Below, in pieces: positions 8,502 to 16,619 of a stretch of DNA of 64,000 nucleotides. The stretch is taken from positions 3,313,501 through 3,377,500 of the forward strand of contig NZ_LZEU01000001.1 of the NCBI RefSeq assembly GCF_014490745.1, given 5' to 3'. The stretch comes from Pseudomonas alcaligenes (GTDB lineage: Bacteria; Pseudomonadota; Gammaproteobacteria; Pseudomonadales; Pseudomonadaceae). The notes beneath the pieces are model-generated. The model searched no databases and was not told where the DNA came from. It saw nothing but the letters and a program-made list of their open reading frames with translations. The position numbers and the translations under genes are program-made. Within the stretch, counting starts at the first letter, position 1. The number at the start of each line of letters is the position of its first letter.

Positions 8502-9103
8502 TGGCCGGTCTCCTCGAAATGCTCAAGGGTGGCGAACACCTTGAGTCGTGCACGGTGCAGCAGCACCCGGACATTGGAGAGAGAAAGCTCGAGAAGATTA
8601 CAGATCTCCTCCAGTTCCAGACCCTGACGCTCACGCAGCAGCAAAACACTGGACTGCATCTCCGACAGGCTGGCCAGGGTCTTTTCCAGGCACTGACGCA
8701 GTTCTTCCTCGCTGAGCAGCGCCTCGGGCGAGTCCTCATGCCAGGCGAACGGTGCCGCCGCCCAGTGGCCATCCTCGGCAAAACGCTCGCCGCCGATGCT
8801 ACCGTGCGGGGCCGGCAGGTCATCCAGCAGCACCTCGCGGCGATGCTGCTTGAGACGGGTCTTGGCCGTGTTGGCGGTGATGGTCAGCAGCCAGGTCTTC
8901 AAGCTGGAACGCTGCTGGAAACCGTCGAGGTTACGTACCACCGCAAGCCAGGCGTCCTGCACCACCTCATCGGCATTGCGGCTGCCGACTATGGCGTAGG
9001 CCACCGCGCGCATGGCGCCCTGGTAACGGGCGACCAGCTCGCGGAAAGCTGGCTGCTCACCGGCCAGCAGGCGGCTGAGCAGTGCCTCGTCAGTCCCTGA
9101 CAT
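8495..9103 (-). CDS. ECF-type RNA polymerase sigma factor
   Basis: A 202-residue sigma-70 family protein with only regions 2 and 4. Region 2 (about residues 18-85) contains the DEVVQDAWLAVVRNLDGF and LKTWLLTITANTAKTRLK segments. Region 4 (about 135-190) contains LSEMQSSVLLLRERQGLEL and an HTH ending in LSNVRVLLHRARLKV. It overlaps its anti-sigma partner. It starts 18 bases after the stop of the FabH-like gene on the same strand, so read-through from that gene is possible. The best candidate target nearby is the ECF-like promoter at 8177-8204. P. aeruginosa has an ECF gene (PA3285, from memory) in the same neighbourhood. Confidence 0.92.
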   Translation of the reverse strand: MSGTDEALLSRLLAGEQPAFRELVARYQGAMRAVAYAIVGSRNADEVVQDAWLAVVRNLDGFQQRSSLKTWLLTITANTAKTRLKQHRREVLLDDLPAPHGSIGGERFAEDGHWAAAPFAWHEDSPEALLSEEELRQCLEKTLASLSEMQSSVLLLRERQGLELEEICNLLELSLSNVRVLLHRARLKVFATLEHFEETGQC

Positions 9104-9121
9104 CTGCGCGCTCCAGGCGAC

Positions 9122-10243
9122 TTAGTGCTTGCGCAGAATGACGCTGCCGATGGAGTAGCCGGCACCGAAGGAGCTGAGCACGCCCAGGCTGCCGGCCGGC
9201 AGGTCGTCCTGGTTCTTGTGGAAGGCGATCACCGAACCGGCCGAGCTGGTGTTGGCGTAGGTGTCGAGGATCACCGGCGCCTCGTGCGGTTCGGCATCGC
9301 GGCCAAGCAGCTTGCGGGCGATCAGCAGGTTCATGTTGAGGTTGGCCTGGTGCAGCCAGAAGCGCTTCACGTCGGCGACGTTGAGCTGGTTCTCGTCCAG
9401 GTGGGCGGCGATCAGTTCGGCCACCAGCGGGCAGACTTCCTTGAACACCTTGCGGCCTTCCTGGACGAACAGTTTGTCCGGGGCGCCGATGCCCTCTTCC
9501 GCCGCGCGGTTGAGGAAGCCGAAGTTGTTGCGGATGTTGTTGGAGAACTGGGTCAGCAGCTTGGTGCCGAGGATGTCCCACTGGTACTTCGAGGTGGCCA
9601 GGTCGGCACGCTCGATGATCACCGCCGTGGCGCCATCACCGAAGATGAAGTGGCTGTCGCGGTCGCGAAAGTTCAGGTGGCCGGTACAGATTTCCGGGTT
9701 GACCATCAGGATCGCGCGGGCCTGGCCGGTCTGGATCGCGGTGGTCGCGGCCTGGATGCCGAAGGTGGCCGAGGAGCAGGCCACGTTCATGTCGTAGCCC
9801 CAGCCGTTGATGCCGAGGGCCGCCTGCACTTCGATGGCCACGGCCGGGTAGGCGCGTTCCAGATTCGAGCAAGCGACTATCACCCCGTCGATATCGGCGA
9901 CGGTGCGGCCGGCGCGCTCGAGCGCTTCCTGGGCGGCGCCGACGGCCATCTGGCAGAGGATGCCCCACTCGTCATTGCTGCGCTGCGGCAGGCGCGGGGT
10001 CATGCGCTGCGGGTCGAGGATGCCGGCCTTGTCCATGACGAAGCGGCTCTTGATGCCCGATGCCTTCTCGATGAAGGCCGCGCTGGATTCGGTCAGCGCC
10101 GCCACTTCCCCGCGCTCGATGGCGGCGGCGTTGTCGGTGTTGAACTGTTGTACATAGGCATTGAAGGAAGCGACCAGCTCATCGTTGGAGATGCTGTTGC
10201 TCGGGGTATACAGGCCAGTGCCACTGATTACGGCTTTGTGCAC
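9122..10243 (-). CDS. Beta-ketoacyl-ACP synthase III family enzyme (FabH-like, PA3286 type)
   Basis: A 373-residue thiolase-fold condensing enzyme. The catalytic triad is visible: Cys in [10 protein letters not shown], His in WLHQANLNM and Asn in YANTSSAGS. The length and the insert in the N-terminal third ([13 protein letters not shown]) match the Pseudomonas PA3286 group, which condenses medium-chain acyl-CoA from beta-oxidation with malonyl-ACP, rather than canonical FabH of about 320 residues. The start is a GTG at 10243, preceded by AGAGGAAT. The longer open frame upstream has no support. The gene directly precedes the ECF sigma gene. Confidence 0.85.
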   Translation of the reverse strand: MHKAVISGTGLYTPSNSISNDELVASFNAYVQQFNTDNAAAIERGEVAALTESSAAFIEKASGIKSRFVMDKAGILDPQRMTPRLPQRSNDEWGILCQMAVGAAQEALERAGRTVADIDGVIVACSNLERAYPAVAIEVQAALGINGWGYDMNVACSSATFGIQAATTAIQTGQARAILMVNPEICTGHLNFRDRDSHFIFGDGATAVIIERADLATSKYQWDILGTKLLTQFSNNIRNNFGFLNRAAEEGIGAPDKLFVQEGRKVFKEVCPLVAELIAAHLDENQLNVADVKRFWLHQANLNMNLLIARKLLGRDAEPHEAPVILDTYANTSSAGSVIAFHKNQDDLPAGSLGVLSSFGAGYSIGSVILRKH

Positions 10244-10646
10244 GGGGCATTCCTCTTCTTCTTGGCTGCCGACAGGCAGCAGGCTAACGGTGGGTCTGTG
10301 GCCGCCGGGCCGCAGACGCGAATCGGGTGCAGGCAGGACTTCTCGCCGAGTACCGGGCGGGCCGCCGCAAAGCGCAGAGTGTGCCATAGCCAGGCGCGCA
10401 GCGCTGCCTCCGCACGGCGGGTGGCGAAGTCCGTGGCGTCTTTCTGGAGATGCTCGCCGAGGCCGGCAAGACACAGGCTTCGTGCGGCGAATTTCGCCAA
10501 AAAACCGGGCTTTCATGGCCGATCAAGCGAAAACGCGAGCCCTGCTGGCTGCCAGGCCGGTCACCCTGCCCCGGCCTTGGCTTGTGCCGCCCGGCCACGA
10601 TCGGCTAGCGTGCCGACAAACCGGTTGCCCCTGCGAGCACACGCCC
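10244..10646. other. Divergent intergenic region
   Basis: These 403 bases lie between the FabH-like gene (minus) and the LysE gene (plus). They must hold both promoters. Short open frames here lack codon bias and ribosome sites. No clear operator or hairpin was seen. Confidence 0.5.
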
Positions 10647-11258
10647 ATGGCCCTGCACACCTGGCTCATCTACCTCACCGCGGTCATCGGCCTGGCGCTG
10701 ACACCGGGGCCCAACGGCCTGCTCGCCCTGACCCATGGCGCGCTGTATGGCCACCGCCGCACCCTGTGGACGATCTGCGGCGGGGTGTGCGGCTTTGTCA
10801 TCCTCATGGCCCTGTCGATGTTCGGCCTCGCCGCCCTGCTCAAGGCCTCGGCTGAGGCGCTGACGCTGCTCAAGTGGCTTGGCGGCGCCTACCTGGTCTG
10901 GCTCGGCTTCCAGCTGTGGCGCGCCCCGCCCCTGCACCTGGGCACCGTCGCCCCGGCAGCGCAGAAACCCGGTTCGGTGCTGCTGCGCCAGGGCCTGCTG
11001 TCGGCGCTGTCCAACCCCAAGGTGATCCTGTTCTACGGCGCCTTCCTGCCACAGTTTCTCGACCCGGCGGGCGACCTGTGGCTGCAGTTCGCCGTGATGG
11101 CGCTGACCTTCGCCCTGGTCGAAGGCCTGACGGAATACCTCCTGGCCCGCTCCGCCCAGCGCATCCGCCCCTGGCTGGAGCGCAGCGGCAAGGGCTTCAA
11201 CCGCTGCTGCGGCGGACTGTTCGCCCTGATGGGCTGCGCCCTGCCGCTGACCCGCTGA
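10647..11258 (+). CDS. LysE/RhtB-family amino-acid exporter
   Basis: A 203-residue inner-membrane protein with about six hydrophobic helices. The LysE signature is present: ALTPGPNGLLALTHGALYGHRR near the N-terminus and a second conserved LSNPKVILFYGAFLPQF. These proteins export amino acids or similar metabolites. I took the ATG at 10647 because it places the first helix at the N-terminus; the open frame continues upstream without support. It is monocistronic or shares transcription with the binding protein at 11369. The substrate is unknown. Confidence 0.88.
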   Translation: MALHTWLIYLTAVIGLALTPGPNGLLALTHGALYGHRRTLWTICGGVCGFVILMALSMFGLAALLKASAEALTLLKWLGGAYLVWLGFQLWRAPPLHLGTVAPAAQKPGSVLLRQGLLSALSNPKVILFYGAFLPQFLDPAGDLWLQFAVMALTFALVEGLTEYLLARSAQRIRPWLERSGKGFNRCCGGLFALMGCALPLTR

Positions 11259-11368
11259 GAGGCAGCGCCTGCCGCGCGGATACAAGGCCGCCGGTTTCTG
11301 GTTAAGCTAGCGCGGTTTATCCGAGATGCCCTGGCGCGCCAGGCCGAATCACTCGCCCCGGTACCGCC

Positions 11369-12094
11369 ATGCGCCTGCCGCTTCTCGCCCTCCTGCTGCT
11401 GTGTGCCGCCGCCCTTGCCGAAGAGCGGCCACTGCGTTTCTCGGTGACCGAGAGCTGGGCCATGCCGATGATGCAGATCGAGCACGGCCAGGCCACTGCC
11501 GGCATCCTCTACGACCTGCAGATGCGCCTGGCGGAGAAAGTCGGCCGGCGCGCCGAACTGATGGTGATGCCACGCCTGCGCGTGCAGCAGATGCTGGTAC
11601 GCGGCGAGATCGACGTGCGCTGCTACGTCAACCCGGCCTGGCTCAGCGAGTCGCACTACCAGTACATCTGGAGCGTGCCGTTCATGATCCAGCCCGACGT
11701 GCTGGTGCGCCGCGCCAACGACCAGCCAGTGCCCGTCGAGCAGGCCCAGGGCGCCCTGGTCGGCACCGTGCTGGGCTTCATCTACCCGAAGCTGGAGCCG
11801 CTGTTCGCCAGCGGCCACCTGCGTCGCGACGATGCCCGTACCCAGGCACTGGCGCTGGAAAAGCTGGAAGCCAACCGCTACCGCTATGCGGTGAGCAACG
11901 ACCTGGCCCTGCAGTGGTACAACCGCCGCCAGCCGCCCGCGCGCCAGCTGCAGGAGGCCGGCGAGCTGAGCGCCGACCTGGTCGCCTGCATCGTCCGCGA
12001 CGCCCCGGATGTGCCGACCATGCAGCTGCTGCGCGCCCTGGTGCAGATGAGCAACGACGGCGAGTTCACCGCCATCCTCGCCAAGTACCGCTGA
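11369..12094 (+). CDS. Solitary periplasmic solute-binding protein (SBP_bac_3 type)
   Basis: A 241-residue exported protein. It has a signal peptide (MRLPLLALLLLCAAALA) and a type II periplasmic binding fold of the amino-acid family, with the repeated pattern GILYDLQMRLAEKVGRR, MLVRGEIDVRCYVNP and a later ALVGTVLGFIYPKLEPLF. No permease or ATPase gene is near, so it may be an orphan receptor-type protein rather than part of a transporter. Two similar solitary genes occur at 33399 and 34276. The ligand is unknown. Confidence 0.8.
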   Translation: MRLPLLALLLLCAAALAEERPLRFSVTESWAMPMMQIEHGQATAGILYDLQMRLAEKVGRRAELMVMPRLRVQQMLVRGEIDVRCYVNPAWLSESHYQYIWSVPFMIQPDVLVRRANDQPVPVEQAQGALVGTVLGFIYPKLEPLFASGHLRRDDARTQALALEKLEANRYRYAVSNDLALQWYNRRQPPARQLQEAGELSADLVACIVRDAPDVPTMQLLRALVQMSNDGEFTAILAKYR

Positions 12095-12192
12095 GCCCCT
12101 GCCGCTGATCAGCGCAGGCGCCTCGGGAGTCACGCTCGACTAGCCTTGCAAGAGGGGGATACCTGCCCCGTCCGCGACGGGAAGGAGGCACC

Positions 12193-12828
12193 ATGAGCAT
12201 GGCCGACTGGCGGCTGCAGGGTGACGAGTTCGCCACCTGCAACTGCAACTGGGGCTGCCCCTGCCAATTCAGCGCCCGTCCCACCCACGGCAAGTGCGAG
12301 GCGGTGGTGGCGATGCGCGTCGATCAGGGTCACTTCAACGACATTTCTCTCGCCGGCCTCAGCTGGGTCGGCACCTTCGCCTGGCCCGGCGCCATCCACG
12401 AAGGCAATGGCAGCTGCCAGGTGTTCGTCGATCAGAACGCCAGCGAGGCCCAGCGCCAGGCCTTGCTGACCATTCTCTCCGGCGGCGAAACCGATCCGGG
12501 CAGCACGGTGTTCCAGGTCTTCGCCAGCACCATCAGCACCATGCATGAGCCGCAGTTCGTGCCTATCGAGCTGGAAGTGGATGTCGACAGCCGCGAGGCG
12601 CGGGTGAACATCCCCGGCGTGCTGCACGCCAGCGGTGAACCACTGCGCAACCCGGTCAGCGGCGCCGCCCAGCGTGCGCGCCTGGTCTTGCCCGACGGCT
12701 TCGAATTCACCGAGGCGGAAATGGCCAGCGGCAGCTACGCCACCGAGAACCTGGTGCGCATCCACTCGCAGAACAGCCACGGGCATTTCGCCCACCTGCA
12801 CTTCACCGGACGCGGCGTCGTGCGCTGA
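12193..12828 (+). CDS. DUF1326 domain protein
   Basis: A 211-residue protein without a signal peptide. The N-terminus carries a conserved cysteine cluster (FATCNCNWGCPCQF, four Cys in eight residues, about residues 17-24) typical of DUF1326. It could bind a metal; the family's function is not established. It lies 3 bases upstream of a DUF2182 membrane protein, a pairing that recurs in bacteria and suggests a joint function. A good ribosome site (GGAAGGAGG) precedes the ATG. Confidence 0.82.
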   Translation: MSMADWRLQGDEFATCNCNWGCPCQFSARPTHGKCEAVVAMRVDQGHFNDISLAGLSWVGTFAWPGAIHEGNGSCQVFVDQNASEAQRQALLTILSGGETDPGSTVFQVFASTISTMHEPQFVPIELEVDVDSREARVNIPGVLHASGEPLRNPVSGAAQRARLVLPDGFEFTEAEMASGSYATENLVRIHSQNSHGHFAHLHFTGRGVVR

Positions 12829-12831
12829 ACG

Positions 12832-13614
12832 ATGACCGCCCCATCGTCAGCCGACCAGTCCCTGCCGCGTAGCGGGCAGGGCTGGCTGCTGGCTGGCCTG
12901 CTGCTGCTCATTGCCCTGGCCTGGTTCGAGCTCTGGCGCCTGGGCCAGGCCATGGCCGCTTCCGACGGCATGCTGGCGATGGCCATGATGGGCATGCCGA
13001 TGCCCTGGCAGCTGACCGATGCCGTTCTGATGCTGGCCATGTGGACGGTGATGATGGCGGCGATGATGCTGCCCAGCGCCCTGCCCATGCTGCTGCTCTA
13101 CCGCCTGATGCTGCGCCGCCAGGGTGACGCTCGCCAGACCCTGGCCCTGGCCCTGTTCGCCAGCGCCTACCTGCTGGTCTGGAGCGGCTTTGCGCTGCTC
13201 GCCACCCTGCTGCAGTGGCAGCTCGACAGCCTGGCCCTGCTCACTCCGGAGCTGCGCAGCAACAGCACCGGGCTGGCCGCCGCCCTGCTGTTCGGCGCCG
13301 GCCTGTACCAGTGGCTGCCGCTCAAGCAGGCCTGTCTGCGCCATTGCCAGGGCCCGGTGCTGTTTCTCGTCGGCCACTGGCGCCCGGGCCCGAGCGGTGC
13401 CTGGCGCATGGGCCTGCACCACGGCCTGTATTGCCTGGGCTGCTGCTGGGCGCTGATGGCCCTGCTGTTCGTCGTCGGGCTGATGAACCTGCTGTGGGTC
13501 GCCGTACTGACTGCCTATGTACTGCTGGAAAAACTGCTACCCGCCGGCCCCTGGCTGGCCCGTGGCGCCGGTCTGCTGCTGATGGGCTGGGGCCTGCTGG
13601 TGCTGTGGCACTGA
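12832..13614 (+). CDS. DUF2182 integral membrane protein (predicted metal binding)
   Basis: A 260-residue polytopic membrane protein with six or more hydrophobic helices. A striking Met-rich stretch runs through residues about 38-90 (ASDGMLAMAMMGMPMPW, then MLAMWTVMMAAMMLPSALPM). The latter MWxVMMxAMMxPS pattern is the DUF2182 signature. The Met cluster suggests copper or other soft-metal binding in the membrane, but the family's activity is not established. It starts 3 bases after the DUF1326 gene, so the two form one unit. Confidence 0.82.
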   Translation: MTAPSSADQSLPRSGQGWLLAGLLLLIALAWFELWRLGQAMAASDGMLAMAMMGMPMPWQLTDAVLMLAMWTVMMAAMMLPSALPMLLLYRLMLRRQGDARQTLALALFASAYLLVWSGFALLATLLQWQLDSLALLTPELRSNSTGLAAALLFGAGLYQWLPLKQACLRHCQGPVLFLVGHWRPGPSGAWRMGLHHGLYCLGCCWALMALLFVVGLMNLLWVAVLTAYVLLEKLLPAGPWLARGAGLLLMGWGLLVLWH

Positions 13615-13693
13615 GCGCGGCGGCGTGACCCAGCACCTGTCATCCGACAACTGCTCGGTTAGACTGGGCGCTTCCAGCCAGTAAGGACACAGC

Positions 13694-14278
13694 ATGGACA
13701 ACCTCTACAAGACCCCCGAAGCTCCCCTGCTCGACGGCAGCACGCCCAGCCGCGGCGCCTTCTTCGTCACCTCGACGCGCAAGATGGCCATCCTCTATAT
13801 CGCCACCCTCGGCCTGTATACCCTCTACTGGGGCTACAAGCAGTGGGACAGCCAGCGCCTGAGCATGCAGCCCAAGCACATCATGCCGGTGTGGCGTTCG
13901 ATCTTCATCGTGTTCTTCATGCACAGCCTGTCGCGGCGCATCTGCGAGCGCCTGCACAAGCAGGGCATGGTAGGCGAAAGCGGCAGCGGCGCCGCCACCC
14001 TGTTCGTCTTCCTGGTGGTGGTCAGCAGCGTGCTCAGCAGCGTCACCTCGCGCAGCGATCTGCCGGCCATCCTCGATGTCCTGGCCATGGTTCTGCAGCT
14101 CGCCTCGCTGCTGCCGATGCTGAACATCCAGCGCCTAGCCAACCTGGCCAGCGACGACCCGGACGGCGCCAGCAACGACAGCCTGTCCGGCAGCAATATC
14201 GGCTTCATCATCGTCGGCGGCCTGTTCTGGCTGCTCTATCTGCTCGGCCTGGCCATGCTCCTCAGCGGCACCGCCTGA
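13694..14278 (+). CDS. Predicted multi-helix membrane protein (DUF4234-like)
   Basis: A 194-residue protein. After a polar N-terminus of about 30 residues come hydrophobic segments at about 32-52 (MAILYIATLGLYTLYWGYKQ), 67-82, 98-115, 125-145 and 173-193. The first segment resembles the DUF4234-type pattern with aromatic Y-x-x-Y-W. No enzymatic motif is visible and the function is unknown. It is a single gene, convergent with the polyamine-binding protein; a GC-rich hairpin separates them. Confidence 0.65.
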   Translation: MDNLYKTPEAPLLDGSTPSRGAFFVTSTRKMAILYIATLGLYTLYWGYKQWDSQRLSMQPKHIMPVWRSIFIVFFMHSLSRRICERLHKQGMVGESGSGAATLFVFLVVVSSVLSSVTSRSDLPAILDVLAMVLQLASLLPMLNIQRLANLASDDPDGASNDSLSGSNIGFIIVGGLFWLLYLLGLAMLLSGTA

Positions 14279-14286
14279 GCCCGTAG

Positions 14287-14308
14287 GCGGCGCCCGCTCG
14301 GGTGCCGC
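14287..14308. terminator. GC-rich hairpin between convergent genes
   Basis: GCGGCGCCCG and CGGGTGCCGC pair around a 2-base loop with one mismatch in the stem. The hairpin lies between two convergent stops (14278 and 14311). There is no U-run, so terminator function is only a guess. Confidence 0.35.
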
Positions 14309-14310
14309 TC

Positions 14311-15399
14311 TTACAACCCCGATTTCAGCTTGCTGAACGCCCGCGTCAGGGCCCGGTTGAACGCCGGACTGTTGTCGTTCTTGGTGTACAGCCGCGCGCG
14401 CACCTCGGCCGGCGGGTAGGTGCCGGGGTCGGCGAGAATCGCCGGATCCACCGTGGCGGCCGCCGCCGGCACCGCGTTGGCGTAGCCGATGCTGTTGGTC
14501 ACCGCACCGATCACCTCCGGACGCATCAGGTAGTCCATCAGCGCCAACCCGGCCTGCGGGTGCGGGGCATCGGCCGGAATGACCATGGCATCGAACCAGA
14601 TCTGCGCGCCCTCGCGCGGGATGCTGTAGCTGATCTGGTAGGGCTTGCCGGCCTGCTGGGCCTGGCCGGCGGCAATCGCCACATTGCCGTTCCACGACAT
14701 CGCCAGGCAGGTGTCGCCATTGGCCAGGTCGGCAATGTTGCGGTCGTTGTCGAAGTAGCGGATATACGGCCGCACCTTGGCCAGCTGCGCCTCGGCGCGC
14801 TTGAGGTCATCGAGGCTCTGCTGGTTGATGTCCAGCCCCAGGTAGCTGAAGGCGGCGGCGAACACCTCGTTGGGGTCGTTGAGAAAGCTCACCCCGCAAT
14901 CGGCGAACTTCGCCACCACCGCCGGATCCATCAGCATGGCCCAGCTGTCTACCGGCGCATTGGCCATGCGCTTGGCGATGGCCTGCTGCTGGTAGCCCAC
15001 GCCGGTAGTGCCCCAGGCATAGAAGCCGGCGTAGCGATTGCCCGGATCGAAGGCCGCCATGTGCCGGGCGAACTCCTCGCCGATGCCGGCGAAATGCGGC
15101 AGCGCGGCCTTGTCCAGCGGCTGCAGGGCGCCACTGCCGATGGCCCGCTGCAGGTGCTGGCCGGCGGTCAGCACCAGGTCGTAGCCACTGTGCCCGGTGA
15201 GCAGCTTGGTCTCCACCGTTTCCAGGGAATCGAAGTGGTCGGCCACCACCCGGATGCCGCTCTGCTTCTCGAAGTTCGCCAGGGTGTCCGGCGCCAGGTA
15301 CTCGTTCCAGATATACAGGTTGACCTGCTGCGCCTCGTCCGCCTGCGCGTGGGCGCAGACGGTCAGGGCCAGGGCCAGCAACGAAGCGGGCACGCGCAT
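14311..15399 (-). CDS. Polyamine ABC-transporter substrate-binding protein (PotF/SpuD type)
   Basis: A 362-residue exported protein with a signal peptide ending AHAQA. The mature start VNLYIWNEYLAPDTLANFEKQ is the hallmark of putrescine/spermidine-binding proteins (PotD/PotF). Further family features are the YAWGTTGVGYQ segment and SYSIPREGAQIWFDAMVIP. It would bind a polyamine or agmatine in the periplasm. The ATG at 15399 follows the agmatine deiminase stop by 10 bases, so the two are cotranscribed. No permease or ATPase genes are present here, so it must work with a transporter encoded elsewhere or act in sensing. Confidence 0.9.
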   Translation of the reverse strand: MRVPASLLALALTVCAHAQADEAQQVNLYIWNEYLAPDTLANFEKQSGIRVVADHFDSLETVETKLLTGHSGYDLVLTAGQHLQRAIGSGALQPLDKAALPHFAGIGEEFARHMAAFDPGNRYAGFYAWGTTGVGYQQQAIAKRMANAPVDSWAMLMDPAVVAKFADCGVSFLNDPNEVFAAAFSYLGLDINQQSLDDLKRAEAQLAKVRPYIRYFDNDRNIADLANGDTCLAMSWNGNVAIAAGQAQQAGKPYQISYSIPREGAQIWFDAMVIPADAPHPQAGLALMDYLMRPEVIGAVTNSIGYANAVPAAAATVDPAILADPGTYPPAEVRARLYTKNDNSPAFNRALTRAFSKLKSGL

Positions 15400-15409
15400 G
15401 GCAGTCTCC

Positions 15410-16522
15410 TTAGCCGCGCTTGGGCGCGGCGTATTGCGGCATGGTGATGCAGGCGACGTTGCCGCCACCGAGGAGGATTTCCCGCGAGTTCTCGATGCCG
15501 AGGATGCGGTGCTTGGGGAACAGCTCGGCCAGGGTGGCCTGGGCCAGGCGGTCGCACGGATCGTTGAACAGCGGCACGACGATGGCCGAGTTGCCGGCGT
15601 AGTAGTTGATGTAGGAGGCGCAGATCTGCGTGCCGGCCTGGCGGGTATGGGTGGCGTCGTCCTGATCCAGGCCCTCGGCCTCCTCCGCCGTCCACTCCAG
15701 CACGCGCGGCTGCGGCAGCTTGTGCACTTCCAGCTCGCGGCCCTGGGCGTCGCGGGTGCTGCGCAGGATGTCGTAGGCCTCCTGGTAGATCTCCCACTGC
15801 GGGTCGTTGCGATCATCCGTCCACTGCATCACCACCACGCCAGGGCGGACGAAGCAGGCCAGGTCGTCGATATGGCCGTCGGTTTCGTCGAACTTGCAGC
15901 CGCGCGGCAGCCAGATCACCTGCTCGGCGCCGAGGTAGTCCTGCAGGCGGCGGGTGATCTCGTCCTTGCCCAGGTGGGCGTTGCGGTTGCGGTTGAGCAG
16001 GCACTGCTCGGTGGTCAGCAGGGTGCGCTGGCCGTCAGTCTGGATGCCGCCCATCTCGGCGATGAAGGGCGCGCGGTAACGGTCGTAGCCTTCGATCTCG
16101 AGGATCTTCTGGGCGATCTGGTCGTCCTTGTCCCAGGGGTAGTAGAGGCCGCCATCGAGGCCGCCGTAGGCGTTGAACTCGAAGTCGACGCCGCGCACCT
16201 CGCCCGAGTCGTCATTGACCAGGAAGGCCGGGCCGCTGTCGCGGAACCAGGTGTCGTTGCAGGTCATCTCCACCACCCGCACATGCGCCGGCAGCTGGCG
16301 CCGGGCATTGGCGTACTGGCTGGCCGAGGCGCACACGGTGACCGGCTCGCTGGTCGCGATGGCGCTGACGATGTCGACCCAGACCTTCTGTGCCGGCTTG
16401 GCGCCGTTGCGCCACACGTCGGTGCGCTCCGGCCAGCCGAGCCAGCAGCGGGCCTTGGGTTCGAATTCACCGGGCAGGCGGAAGCCGTCGGCTTTGGGCA
16501 GGGAGGTCAGGGAACGGGCCAT
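15410..16522 (-). CDS. aguA: Agmatine deiminase
   Basis: A 370-residue peptidyl-arginine-deiminase-family enzyme that hydrolyses agmatine to N-carbamoylputrescine and ammonia. Family motifs are present: CNDTWFRDSGPAF near residue 88, FDETDGHIDD near 213, and the C-terminal GGGNVACITMPQYA with the catalytic Cys. Length equals that of known AguA enzymes (about 368). The ATG at 16522 was chosen for that length; the open frame upstream has no support. It sits between a LysR gene upstream and the polyamine-binding protein gene downstream, in one orientation. Confidence 0.9.
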   Translation of the reverse strand: MARSLTSLPKADGFRLPGEFEPKARCWLGWPERTDVWRNGAKPAQKVWVDIVSAIATSEPVTVCASASQYANARRQLPAHVRVVEMTCNDTWFRDSGPAFLVNDDSGEVRGVDFEFNAYGGLDGGLYYPWDKDDQIAQKILEIEGYDRYRAPFIAEMGGIQTDGQRTLLTTEQCLLNRNRNAHLGKDEITRRLQDYLGAEQVIWLPRGCKFDETDGHIDDLACFVRPGVVVMQWTDDRNDPQWEIYQEAYDILRSTRDAQGRELEVHKLPQPRVLEWTAEEAEGLDQDDATHTRQAGTQICASYINYYAGNSAIVVPLFNDPCDRLAQATLAELFPKHRILGIENSREILLGGGNVACITMPQYAAPKRG

Positions 16523-16619
16523 TGCAGGGTACTCGTCGGTGGCTGTTGGATAGCGCGACAGTACCCGTGGCAGAGCGCCCGCGACCAATGACCATTATCG
16601 CGGGATAGATGAATCCAAT

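Noticed and set aside
9125..10855. 576-codon plus-strand open frame
   Set aside because: Antisense to the FabH-like gene, which has the full C-H-N triad.
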